From positions 1 through 64,000 of the forward strand of contig JAEYVE010000247.1 in the NCBI GenBank assembly GCA_023432025.1: a stretch of 64,000 nucleotides of DNA, written 5' to 3'. Each line of letters starts with the position of its first letter. The first letter of the stretch is position 1. Under the pieces are notes generated by a model, which saw only the letters and a list, made by a program, of their open reading frames with translations, searched no databases and was not told the origin of the DNA. The position numbers and the translations under genes were made by a program. Origin of the DNA: Pseudomonadota bacterium. GTDB taxonomy: Bacteria > Myxococcota_A > Polyangia > Polyangiales > Polyangiaceae. Below, piece by piece: positions 8,738-17,133 of the stretch.

Positions 8738-11700
8738 GCCAAGCATCGAACGCGAACGCCAGCGAAGACGTCCCCCCCTCTTCCCATGGCCTTCACGAAA
8801 GCGGCGTTCATCCGCTTCGCAGAGAACGCGTCTTGCTCGTCGACGACGAGCCGCAGGTGCTGGTTGCCTTGGAAGACCTGCTCGCGGACGACTTCGTCGT
8901 GCTCACCGCCAGCTCGGCCGAGCGCGCTCTGGACCTCGTCGCCGAGGAGCCGGAAATCGCCGTCATCATCTCGGATCAGAGAATGCCCAAGATGAACGGA
9001 GCCGATCTCTTCGTTCGCTTGAACTCTCTGTGCGAGGCCACGCGCATCCTGGTGACGGGCTTCGCCGATCTCGACGCGGTGGTGCGCGCGGTGAACGAAG
9101 GGCAAATCTACGCGTACGTGCCGAAGCCGTGGGATCCGAGCAGCGTGCGCGTGACCGTGCAGAGGGGCGCGGAGTACTACCGCTTGGGCCGGCAGCTCGC
9201 GGCCGAGCGACAGCTCCTCTTGGACCTGATGAACAGCATTCCGGACGGCATTTTCTTCAAGAACCGAGAGCTCCAGTATTTGCGAGCGAACCACGCGTTC
9301 GCACGTATGTTGAGGCAGGCCACGCCGGAGGGCCTGGTCGGGAAGCACTTGGCCGACTTACTGCCCGATCGCGCTCTGGCAGAGGAGGTCGAGCGCGAGG
9401 AGCGCGCGCTGCTCGAGTCCGGGCAGGTTCAGACGGATCTCGTGCGGGACGTCCAGTGTGAGGCCGGACGTCGCCACTTTTCCGTGACCAAAGCGCCCAT
9501 TCGCAGCGCGGCTGGCCCCGTCGTCGGCCTCGTCGGTATCGCGCGGGACGTCACCGATCGTACCGCAATAGAGGACGCTCTGCGCCTGAGCGAAGAGCGC
9601 CTCCGCCTCACGTTCGAGGGCTCCAAGGCGGGGCTCTTCGATTGGGACATCGAGCGCGAGCACGTGGTTTACTCGTCGAGCTTCGCCGCGCTGTTCGGCC
9701 AGGACGAAAAGACGCTCCCGCCGTCGCTGGAAACACTGCTCGCGCAGGTCCACCCCGAAGACCAAGCTCGCGTCTCGGCGGCCTTACGCTCTCACCTCGA
9801 GGACCGCGAAACCTTGAACGGCATCGAGTTCAGGGCGCTGATGGTCGGTGACAAACCACACTGGTTCCAGATGCACGGGCAAGCTCGCTGGAGAGCCGAC
9901 GGCGTCGCGACGCGCCTCGTGGGATCCATCATCGACATCACCCCGCGCAGAGCGCAAGCCGAGCACCTCGCTCGCCTCTCCCGTCTGCACGCCGTGCTGA
10001 GCGGCATCAACGGCGCGATCGTCCGGACCACCGATCGCTCCGTGCTTTTGGACGAGTGCTGCGGCATCGCGGTGAGCGAAGCCAAACTCCAGCTCGCGGC
10101 GGTGATTCGAGTGTCGAAAAGCGGCGCTCCCCCCCGGGTCTCACATGCGGCGGGGGCGACCGAAAGCACGATCAGCGCCTGGAACGAGCTCCTCGCCGAC
10201 ACGGGCTGGCCGCTCGACCACGCCGTGCTTCCGACACTCGAGGGTGGTCGGCACGTGGTCGTGAACGATCTCGACGCGGCGCCCCTGCCCTCCGGCGCGG
10301 GTTTTCTGGACCAAAGCCCCCAGGCGCTCGCGCTCTTCCCGCTGTTTCGCTCCGGCGAGCTCGACAGCGTGCTCGTGTTGTTCGCGGCCCACGTCGGCTT
10401 CTTCGATCAAGAGCAGGTGAAGCTCCTGAACGACTTGGCCGAAAACATCTCCTTTGCGCTGGATCACTTCGCACAGGCAGAACGCCTCCGTTTCATCGCA
10501 AACTTCGACGAGCTGACGGGACTACCGAATCGAGAGCTCTTGGTCGATCGCGTCAACCAGGCCTTGGCCGCACACCGCAACGACGGCGGCCAGGTAGCGC
10601 TCGTTCTCTTGGATCTGGACCGCTTCAGGCAAGTCAACGAAACACTCGGAAGGCACGCCGGCGATCGACTCTTGCTCGAAGCCGCCGAACGTTTGGGAAG
10701 CTCGCTCGACGCGGACGACACCTTGGCCCGCATCGACGGCAACTGCTTCGCGGTGCTGAGCAACATCGACGGCAACGAGACTTCGGTGGCCCACAAGCTC
10801 GAGGGGGCCTACCTGCAGGCCTTCTCGCAGCCGTTCTTGGTGAACGGAACGGAGCTCCGCGTTTCGGTGCGCTCCGGCATCGCCATCTCCCCGGCGGATG
10901 GTGACGACGCCGACGCGCTGCTCGCCAACGCGGAGGCGGCGCTGAAAAAGGCGAAGTCGAGCGGACAACGCTGGCTGTTCTACGCACCCAACATGAACAC
11001 GCGCGTCACGGATCGGCTCCTCTTGGAGACCAAGCTGCGCCGCGCGCTGGAGCGAGAAGAGTTCTTGCTTCACTACCAGCCCAAGGTCGATCTGAAGACG
11101 CGCCGCATCGTGGGGCTCGAGGCCCTCATCCGCTGGCTCGATCCGACGACCGGGCTGGTGCCCCCGGGCAAGTTCATCCCGACCCTCGAGGAAACAGGGA
11201 TGATTGCGGAGGTCGGCCGCTGGGTGCTCGAGCGCGCCGCGCGCCAATTCACCTCCTGGCACGAGCGTGGCATCCAGGCTCCGCGGATCGCGGTCAACGT
11301 ATCCGCGCTACAGCTCGCCCAGGCGGATTTTCTCCCCAAGCTCGAGCGTGTTCTCGAGCTCTATCCCTTGAGTCCTTCGGGTATCGACTTGGAAATCACG
11401 GAAAGCGTGCTCATGGAGGATTTCTCCCGCAACGTGGAAAAGCTGCACGTCGCGAAGCGGCACGGGCTCAAAATCGCCATCGACGACTTCGGCACGGGGT
11501 ACTCGTCGCTCGGCTATTTGAGCAAGCTCCCCATCGACGCGCTCAAGATCGATCGCTCGTTCGTTCTGCGCATGACGGAGGATCCGCAGGAAACGACGAT
11601 CGTCATGACGATTCTGTCGCTCGCACATTCGCTCGACCTCATCGTCGTTGCGGAAGGCGTGGAGACCAGCGCCCAGGCGCACCTGCTCCGACTCCTGAAG

Positions 11701-11793
11701 TGCGATCAAATCCAAGGTTACTTGGTCGCCAAGCCGCAGCCCGCCGAGGAAATCGAGCGGATGCTGAGTCAAGCCGTCGACATCGAGTTCTAA
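8734..11793 (+). CDS. Receiver-PAS-PAS-GAF-GGDEF(degenerate)-EAL protein
   Basis: 1019 residues, cytoplasmic. Order: RpfG-type receiver (about 30-150, Asp81 in ISDQRMP), PAS (about 165-280), PAS (about 285-405), GAF (about 425-575), GGDEF-like domain (about 590-745), EAL (about 765-1010). The GGDEF signature is replaced by DGNCF at 668-672, so cyclase activity is not expected. The EAL domain keeps E796-A-L, ITESVLMED, DDFGTGYSSL, KIDRSFV and VAEGVET, so it looks like an active c-di-GMP phosphodiesterase. ATG 8734 overlaps the preceding stop. It is the likely output of the four-gene relay. The GGDEF domain may act as a GTP sensor, as in some composite proteins. Confidence 0.92.
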   Translation: MSQASNANASEDVPPSSHGLHESGVHPLRRERVLLVDDEPQVLVALEDLLADDFVVLTASSAERALDLVAEEPEIAVIISDQRMPKMNGADLFVRLNSLCEATRILVTGFADLDAVVRAVNEGQIYAYVPKPWDPSSVRVTVQRGAEYYRLGRQLAAERQLLLDLMNSIPDGIFFKNRELQYLRANHAFARMLRQATPEGLVGKHLADLLPDRALAEEVEREERALLESGQVQTDLVRDVQCEAGRRHFSVTKAPIRSAAGPVVGLVGIARDVTDRTAIEDALRLSEERLRLTFEGSKAGLFDWDIEREHVVYSSSFAALFGQDEKTLPPSLETLLAQVHPEDQARVSAALRSHLEDRETLNGIEFRALMVGDKPHWFQMHGQARWRADGVATRLVGSIIDITPRRAQAEHLARLSRLHAVLSGINGAIVRTTDRSVLLDECCGIAVSEAKLQLAAVIRVSKSGAPPRVSHAAGATESTISAWNELLADTGWPLDHAVLPTLEGGRHVVVNDLDAAPLPSGAGFLDQSPQALALFPLFRSGELDSVLVLFAAHVGFFDQEQVKLLNDLAENISFALDHFAQAERLRFIANFDELTGLPNRELLVDRVNQALAAHRNDGGQVALVLLDLDRFRQVNETLGRHAGDRLLLEAAERLGSSLDADDTLARIDGNCFAVLSNIDGNETSVAHKLEGAYLQAFSQPFLVNGTELRVSVRSGIAISPADGDDADALLANAEAALKKAKSSGQRWLFYAPNMNTRVTDRLLLETKLRRALEREEFLLHYQPKVDLKTRRIVGLEALIRWLDPTTGLVPPGKFIPTLEETGMIAEVGRWVLERAARQFTSWHERGIQAPRIAVNVSALQLAQADFLPKLERVLELYPLSPSGIDLEITESVLMEDFSRNVEKLHVAKRHGLKIAIDDFGTGYSSLGYLSKLPIDALKIDRSFVLRMTEDPQETTIVMTILSLAHSLDLIVVAEGVETSAQAHLLRLLKCDQIQGYLVAKPQPAEEIERMLSQAVDIEF

Positions 11794-12014
11794 GGGGCGC
11801 TGGCTTCCAAAGCCTCCTCGGCCCGGGCGAAAGCGGCGAGAGCCCGCGCGACCGGCCGAGGACGCCGCCTGCGAGTGGCCGAGCACGGCGCCTAGAAACG
11901 GCCGAGCACGGCGCGCGCGACAGGCCCAGGACGGCGTCTACGGCCGGTCGAGCATGGCGCGTGCGGACAGGCCGAATGTGAGCCCGAAGGCCGCGCTTCC
12001 GCGCTCCCGTGGCG
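11794..12014. repeat. Degenerate 23-bp tandem repeat between convergent genes
   Basis: Five degenerate units of 23-24 bp lie head to tail at 11854-11876, 11877-11899, 11900-11922, 11923-11945 and 11946-11969, with the start of a sixth at 11970. The core is close to GGCCGAGCACGGCGC. A period of 23 excludes a coding repeat. The units lie between the 3' ends of the EAL gene and the MATE gene, where an array of short stems could work as a terminator or boundary. That role is a guess. Confidence 0.6.
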
Positions 12015-13451
12015 CTAGATGCGAATGTGCATCCAGTCGCCCTTGGCGAACTTCCACACCATGACGGCGGCGAGGAGCGCCGCGTAAAGGACGGCCGAAG
12101 CCCAGATACCCACCAGGCCAAAGCCGAACGTGATGCCCAAGAGCCACGCGAGCGGCACGAGGCACGTGAAGTGGAGGATGAGCTCCACGACCATCACGAA
12201 GACGCTGTTGCCGGCGCCGAAGAGCGCCTGCGTGAGGATCATGCCGACCGCGATGATCGGCGTGCACAGCCCCATCATGCGCATGGGCATGAGCGCCGCG
12301 TCGCGCACCGCCTGACTGTTGGAGACGAAGCCGAGAATTTCCTCGGGGAAGAGGACGCCTTCCACGAAGCCGACGACGCCGAAAATGGCGAGGCCGAGCT
12401 TGACCGAGACCCAGCCGAAGCGGGCGGCTTTCTCTCCCTCGCCCGCGCCGAGTGACTGGCTCACCAGGGTCGCCGTGGAGGTGCCGAAGGCCAGGCAGGC
12501 CGTGAAGGTGAGCTTGAGGATGCCGACGATGAGCATGGTCGCCGCGCCGTTGACGGCTTCTGCGCGCGCCCCAGGGCACCCCGCCGTGACGACCGCCGTG
12601 CCCGACATGGAGTCGAGCTTGCTCACGATCATGGAGAAGAGGGCGAAGCCGCTCATGACCGCGAGTGTCGCGACGGCGCTGGGCACCGAGAGCTTCAGGA
12701 TGTCACGGGTGAGCGATAGCTCGAACTTGCTCGGCGCGAACGGACGGAAGTGTGCGCGGTACTTTTGGCGCGCTGCCCACCCCAACATGATGGCGAGGCC
12801 AACCCACGTCGAGACGAACCCAGCGAAGCCGGCGCCCGCCATGCCCATGCGTGGCGCGCCCCAGCGCCCGAAGATGAACGCCATGCACAACACGATGTTC
12901 AGCACGTTCATGAGAACGGCGCTCACCATGTGCACGTGGGTCTTGCCCACGCCGTCGAAGAACGCCTTGAAGGAGAACGTCATCACCATCGAAGCGATGC
13001 CGAGCAAGCGCCAGTTCAGGTAGGACGTGGCGGCCTCGCGCACCTCGGGGACCTTGATGAGCGCGCCGAGAAGCGACGGAAGCGTCAGGTAAGCCAGGAT
13101 GGTGAACAGAACGCCCGAAACGAGCCCGAAAACCCAGGAGTTCAGGAGCACCCCGCCCGCCCGCTCGTGGTTCCCCTCGGCGAAACGCCGAGCAGCAATG
13201 GCCTGCGTTCCGACCGAAATGGCGCTGAGTGAGCCGCCGAAGGCCCACAGGATGATGAGCGACGGCAGGAGCGCGGCCTGGGCGTTGGAAGACTCCGGGC
13301 AGGGCAACCACGAGAAAAACAGAATGTCGATCTCGTTGACGATGCTCTGCGTCAGCATCGCGAAGACCGTCGGCGTGGCGAGGCGAAGGACCACGCCGTA
13401 AGGGTTGCCGGTCGTGACGACTTGGTGTGCCGGTGTCGGGGGCGCTGCCAT
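12015..13451 (-). CDS. MATE family efflux transporter
   Basis: Inner-membrane antiporter of about 478 residues with roughly twelve hydrophobic helices in two similar halves. The N-terminal half starts with the typical NPYGVVLRLATPTVFAMLTQ and carries SLSAISVGTQAIAARRFAEG, the MatE signature region. MATE proteins export cationic drugs or metabolites in exchange for H+ or Na+. Start: ATG 13451 (MAAPPTPAHQ) fits the family better; an upstream in-frame ATG at 13484 adds eleven residues. The gene ends opposite the EAL gene and is not clearly in an operon. Substrate cannot be inferred. Confidence 0.9.
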   Translation of the reverse strand: MAAPPTPAHQVVTTGNPYGVVLRLATPTVFAMLTQSIVNEIDILFFSWLPCPESSNAQAALLPSLIILWAFGGSLSAISVGTQAIAARRFAEGNHERAGGVLLNSWVFGLVSGVLFTILAYLTLPSLLGALIKVPEVREAATSYLNWRLLGIASMVMTFSFKAFFDGVGKTHVHMVSAVLMNVLNIVLCMAFIFGRWGAPRMGMAGAGFAGFVSTWVGLAIMLGWAARQKYRAHFRPFAPSKFELSLTRDILKLSVPSAVATLAVMSGFALFSMIVSKLDSMSGTAVVTAGCPGARAEAVNGAATMLIVGILKLTFTACLAFGTSTATLVSQSLGAGEGEKAARFGWVSVKLGLAIFGVVGFVEGVLFPEEILGFVSNSQAVRDAALMPMRMMGLCTPIIAVGMILTQALFGAGNSVFVMVVELILHFTCLVPLAWLLGITFGFGLVGIWASAVLYAALLAAVMVWKFAKGDWMHIRI

Positions 13452-13530
13452 GAGCGACAAGACCAATAGGGGCCTCGCGGCCATCCGGCAAGCGAACGGC
13501 GGCCGTCGTGCTCACGACAATGGGGGGCCA

Positions 13531-13551
13531 CCCCGGGCCCTCGACCCGGGG
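13531..13551 (-). terminator. Possible hairpin terminator after the double kinase gene
   Basis: CCCCGGG at 13531-13537 pairs with CCCGGGG at 13545-13551 around a 7-nt loop, just past the 3' end of the kinase gene on the minus strand. No T-run follows, so it may be only a stem structure. A second small inverted repeat (GTCGTG/CACGAC) lies at 13505-13518. Confidence 0.3.
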
Positions 13552-13598
13552 GAACGCTTACAGGCGGGAAAAGCCGCGCCCGCGCAGAGGCCGCCCGC

Positions 13599-16277
13599 TC
13601 AACGGCGCGCGATTCGATCGCGTTGGTACTCTTCGAGCAGCCGCCGCGCCTCTCCATGCGTCGGGTCCGCCTCGAGCAGCAGCTCCAGCGTCTTTACCGC
13701 ATCACCGCGCACCGTTGCCTTTTCCATTTTGGCCAAGTGGAGGCGCGCCGCGGGTGACGGCTCGAGCGCCACCCAGTTGTGGGCGGCGCGCAGGGCGTCG
13801 CCCCAAGCCTTGACCGCTACGGACGCAAGAGACCAGCCGCGCTGCACGTCGGCGCGCTCCGGATGCCGCAAGGCGAGCGCCTTCAAGCGATTGTACCCCT
13901 TGATGCGTTGTCCTCGTTGGACGAGAGCGAGGCTCTCGGCGACGCGCGTTGCGACCTTGTCCGTCACCTTCTCGGGCGTCGGAGACTCACTCTCTCGAGC
14001 GGAGTCCATGGGGCGAGAGTCATGCGCTCCATCCGCCGCCACCGCCGCATTCTCGGGCTCCACAGCCTCGGACGAGACCAGCTCCACGGGCGCCAGCGTC
14101 GTTGGGTCCTCTTGGCTCGAAGGAACCGTGCTCGCGTCGTCGTCACCCGGAGGCGTCGCCCCGAGTGCGCTCAGCTCGAGCGGCTCTGCGTGCCATGGCG
14201 AGGGCGCCGCGCCGCCCTCGCCGTGGAAGGTCGTCCAGGCGAACGCCGCCGCGGCCGCCGCGCACGCCACTCCCAGCCCCACGCCGACGCGCCCGCGCCA
14301 CCGGGAGCGATCCGCCGCGGGGCTCTCGAGCGCCGCGCGCAGCAGAGCCGCGCTAGCGAAGCGGCGGCTCGGCTCGCGCGACAACGTCTTCACGATCAGC
14401 TCGTCGAGCCACCGCGGCAGCTCTCGGTCCGGCGCGCAAACGCGCGGAGCCAGTGGCGTAGTGGAAATCTTGGCGGTCAAAAGCTGCGCGACGTCCGCGC
14501 CCGCACCGGGGCCCAACCAGTGCGGCGGCATCCCCGTCACCATTTCGTAGAGAACGGCGCCCAGCGAGTAGATGTCGGCGCGCTCGTCGGCTTCTGCACC
14601 CGCCGCCTGCTCCGGCGCCAAGTACTCCGGCGTGCCGAAAACGGAGCCCACCTCACCCTCACCGCGCGGGTCGCGCACGTTGCGAGCCACGCCGAAGTCG
14701 AGCAACTTGACGACGCCGCTCGTGGTGAGAAACAGATTGGACGGTGTGATGTCACGGTGAATCACGCCGGCCCCATGAGCCGCCTCGAGCGCTTGGCAGG
14801 CCGCCGACGCAATGCGCACCCCCTCACGCCACGGGAGCGGACCACGTCGCAAACGCCGATCGAGCGACTCACCCTCGAGGAGCTCCATGGCGTAGTAGAA
14901 GCGACCATCCGCCGTCACGCCGAAGTCGTGAAGCTTGACCAGGCTCGGATGGTCGAGGCGTGCGATGGCGCGCGCCTCCGTCCGAAACCGATGCCGCCTC
15001 TCGGCGCTCCCTGCCGCCTCGCGCGGCAGCACCTTCACCGCCACGGCTCGACCGAGATCGACATGAGTCGCTTCGTAGACCTCGCCCATGGCGCCCGCCC
15101 CGAGGCGGCGCACCAAACGATAGCGTGTGCCGGGCAAGAGCCCGCTTTCGTCTTCGGCCTGTGGCGGCTCGGGTGAAGGAGCCGGCACGCCGTGTTCCTT
15201 CGGTGCAAGCTGACGCGCCTGCGCCGCACGCCGCGCGAAGTCCGCGCGCGAGCGGGCGGGCTCCGCCGGATAAAGCCGCTGCATGAGGTGCGCGATGCGC
15301 CCGCGCACGCTGCGATCTCCGTTCGCCAAAGAGGAGGCGCTCTTCAGCAGCGTGACCAGCTCGGCCACCGCGGCGCGTGCGGTCGGGTACCTATCCGCCA
15401 CGTTCGTGGCGGTGAGCCGCGCGATGACCGCGTCGAGCTCGGCGGGAGCCCCCAGCTCGGCAGCAAGCGGCGCCGGAGACAGCTCTCCCCGCGCCACGCG
15501 TCCCTGATGCTCGACCGGGTCACCCTGCAAGAAGCGCCGCCCCGCCAAGAGCTCCCAAAACATCACGCCGAAGGCATACAAATCTGCGGCGGCGCCGCCC
15601 GGCGTTTGATTCGCCACCTCGGGCGCCACGTAGCCGGGCTTGGCGAACACGATGCCCGACACCGTGCGGCATCGCCTGTTTTCTCCGCGCGCGGTCCCGA
15701 AGTCGATGAGCTTCAGGTCGCCGGCGTAACCCACCATCACGTTCTGCGGGCTCAGATCACGGTGAGCGATCTCGAGAGGGCGCCCGCTCGCGTCCGTGCG
15801 CTCGTGCACGTGCGCGAGCGCGTCACCGAACGCGATGGCAACAGCGACCGAGTCTTCCCAAGAAATGCGGAGGCCCAACTGCGCGGAACGCGTGAGCACC
15901 TCTCCCAAGTGCCGCCCCTCGACGTACTCCACGACCGCGTACGGGCAATCGTCCTCCGTCGTCGCTGCCTCCAAAATCTGGGCAACGCCGGGGTGCTGCA
16001 GTTGGGCCTGAATCCGGGTCTCATCCAAGAAGCGGGCGCGGAACGACCGGTCAGACGCGTGCTCGCGACGAATAATTTTCACGACGCAGGGGCGTTCTGC
16101 GCCCTCGATACCGCCCGTGCTCGCCAGGTAAACCTCGCCCATCCCCCCCCGGGCGAGCCGCCGCAGCAGCGTGAGTCTTCCGAAGCGACGCGGGAGCACG
16201 TCCTCGCAGGGCTGCGCCTGGGGCGCCACATTCTCCTGCAATTTCGAAGCGTTTTCGTTCCTGGAGGGCTCGGACAT
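13599..16277 (-). CDS. Ser/Thr protein kinase with two kinase domains and a membrane anchor
   Basis: 892 residues from ATG 16277 (MSEPSRNE). An open frame continues upstream to 16634 but has no protein-like composition. Kinase domain 1 (about 28-300) has the Gly-rich loop ARGGMGEVY, the Lys in VVKII, HRDLSPQN and DFGTARG. Kinase domain 2 (about 385-645) has GAGAMGEVY, AVKVL, HRDITPSN, DFGVARN and GTPEYLAPEQ. Both sets of catalytic residues are intact. A TM segment (about 660-682) is followed by an acidic linker and a helical, TPR-like tail (about 790-890). Hanks-type kinases are abundant in myxobacteria, but two catalytic domains in one chain are less usual. Substrates unknown. Confidence 0.9.
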   Translation of the reverse strand: MSEPSRNENASKLQENVAPQAQPCEDVLPRRFGRLTLLRRLARGGMGEVYLASTGGIEGAERPCVVKIIRREHASDRSFRARFLDETRIQAQLQHPGVAQILEAATTEDDCPYAVVEYVEGRHLGEVLTRSAQLGLRISWEDSVAVAIAFGDALAHVHERTDASGRPLEIAHRDLSPQNVMVGYAGDLKLIDFGTARGENRRCRTVSGIVFAKPGYVAPEVANQTPGGAAADLYAFGVMFWELLAGRRFLQGDPVEHQGRVARGELSPAPLAAELGAPAELDAVIARLTATNVADRYPTARAAVAELVTLLKSASSLANGDRSVRGRIAHLMQRLYPAEPARSRADFARRAAQARQLAPKEHGVPAPSPEPPQAEDESGLLPGTRYRLVRRLGAGAMGEVYEATHVDLGRAVAVKVLPREAAGSAERRHRFRTEARAIARLDHPSLVKLHDFGVTADGRFYYAMELLEGESLDRRLRRGPLPWREGVRIASAACQALEAAHGAGVIHRDITPSNLFLTTSGVVKLLDFGVARNVRDPRGEGEVGSVFGTPEYLAPEQAAGAEADERADIYSLGAVLYEMVTGMPPHWLGPGAGADVAQLLTAKISTTPLAPRVCAPDRELPRWLDELIVKTLSREPSRRFASAALLRAALESPAADRSRWRGRVGVGLGVACAAAAAAFAWTTFHGEGGAAPSPWHAEPLELSALGATPPGDDDASTVPSSQEDPTTLAPVELVSSEAVEPENAAVAADGAHDSRPMDSARESESPTPEKVTDKVATRVAESLALVQRGQRIKGYNRLKALALRHPERADVQRGWSLASVAVKAWGDALRAAHNWVALEPSPAARLHLAKMEKATVRGDAVKTLELLLEADPTHGEARRLLEEYQRDRIARR

Positions 16278-16474
16278 GCCCCCATGGTGCCGATGTAGGA
16301 TAACGTGGTCAACAATTTCGCGGTGGCTGGAGCGCTTCGTGAAGTGGCCCCTTTTGGATCGGGTGTGACGGGAAGAGGACAGGTGGGGAAGTGGTTTCGT
16401 CACCATTGTGCGGCCTGGGCCGCCGGATATTCTCGCCCCCGAACCGTTCGATGGGAGCTTCCTGCACCGCGCGC

Positions 16475-16885
16475 ATGGGCCTCCAGGCCCGCCGTCCCTT
16501 CGCCCCGACGCTCCGCGTCTTGGCCTTGTGGACGCTCGCGCTCGCCGTGTGTCTGCTGCTTCCCAACATCGCGCACGCGGAGACCGTCCCGATGTGCGGC
16601 GAGCTGGGGCAATCCATCGAGGCTCCGCCGCCACTGTATCCCGGCAAAGGCGACGTGCTCGCGCCCTCCTGCGTGGGAAAACGGCACGTCACCGTCTCCG
16701 CGGATGAAACCCAGCGCCCGAGCGAATTGACGCAGCTTCGTCACCTCGATCGGCACGTTGCACTTCCGGCTTCACAGCCTCTGCCACGAGTGCGTTCCGT
16801 TCGTCTCGACGTCCCGCCGGCGCAAGCCGACGAGAGACGCCCTGGGTTTGCGCCAACGCTCGAGCGCCCACCACGACGCGGCTGA
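16475..16885 (+). CDS. Small secreted protein, unknown
   Basis: 136 residues from ATG 16475 (an in-frame ATG at 16451 adds eight). A clear signal peptide (MGLQARRPF, then a hydrophobic stretch ending in NIAHA) is followed by AETVPMCGELGQSIEAPPPL and a Pro- and Arg-rich tail without domain motifs. Two Cys residues remain in the mature part. I do not recognise the family. It lies upstream of and in the same direction as the two triple-DsbA genes, separated from the first by 248 bp, and divergent from the double kinase gene. Confidence 0.55.
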   Translation: MGLQARRPFAPTLRVLALWTLALAVCLLLPNIAHAETVPMCGELGQSIEAPPPLYPGKGDVLAPSCVGKRHVTVSADETQRPSELTQLRHLDRHVALPASQPLPRVRSVRLDVPPAQADERRPGFAPTLERPPRRG

Positions 16886-17133
16886 ACCGCACGCGAGCTG
16901 AATCCACTCCCCCGCGCGGATTCGAGCCTCCGGGCTTCTCCGGGCTTCTCCGCGCTGGACTCGGGTCGCGTTGCGCTTTCCGTCTTTCCTCCCTCTTTTT
17001 CATCGAACCGGTGCACGCCGATGAACAGCGCTGCACCTTCCGCATTCGTCATTCGAGCCAATTCAACCCGTCTTCGCACGGGCCAACCTCAGCCCGCCCT
17101 CGCGGCGGGTAAGCAAAACAACACGGAGAAATC

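Noticed and set aside
16278..16634. Upstream extension of the double kinase gene to 16634
   Set aside because: The extra 119 residues are Arg/Pro-rich without pattern and run over the divergent gene; MSEPSRNE at 16277 starts just before the kinase domain.
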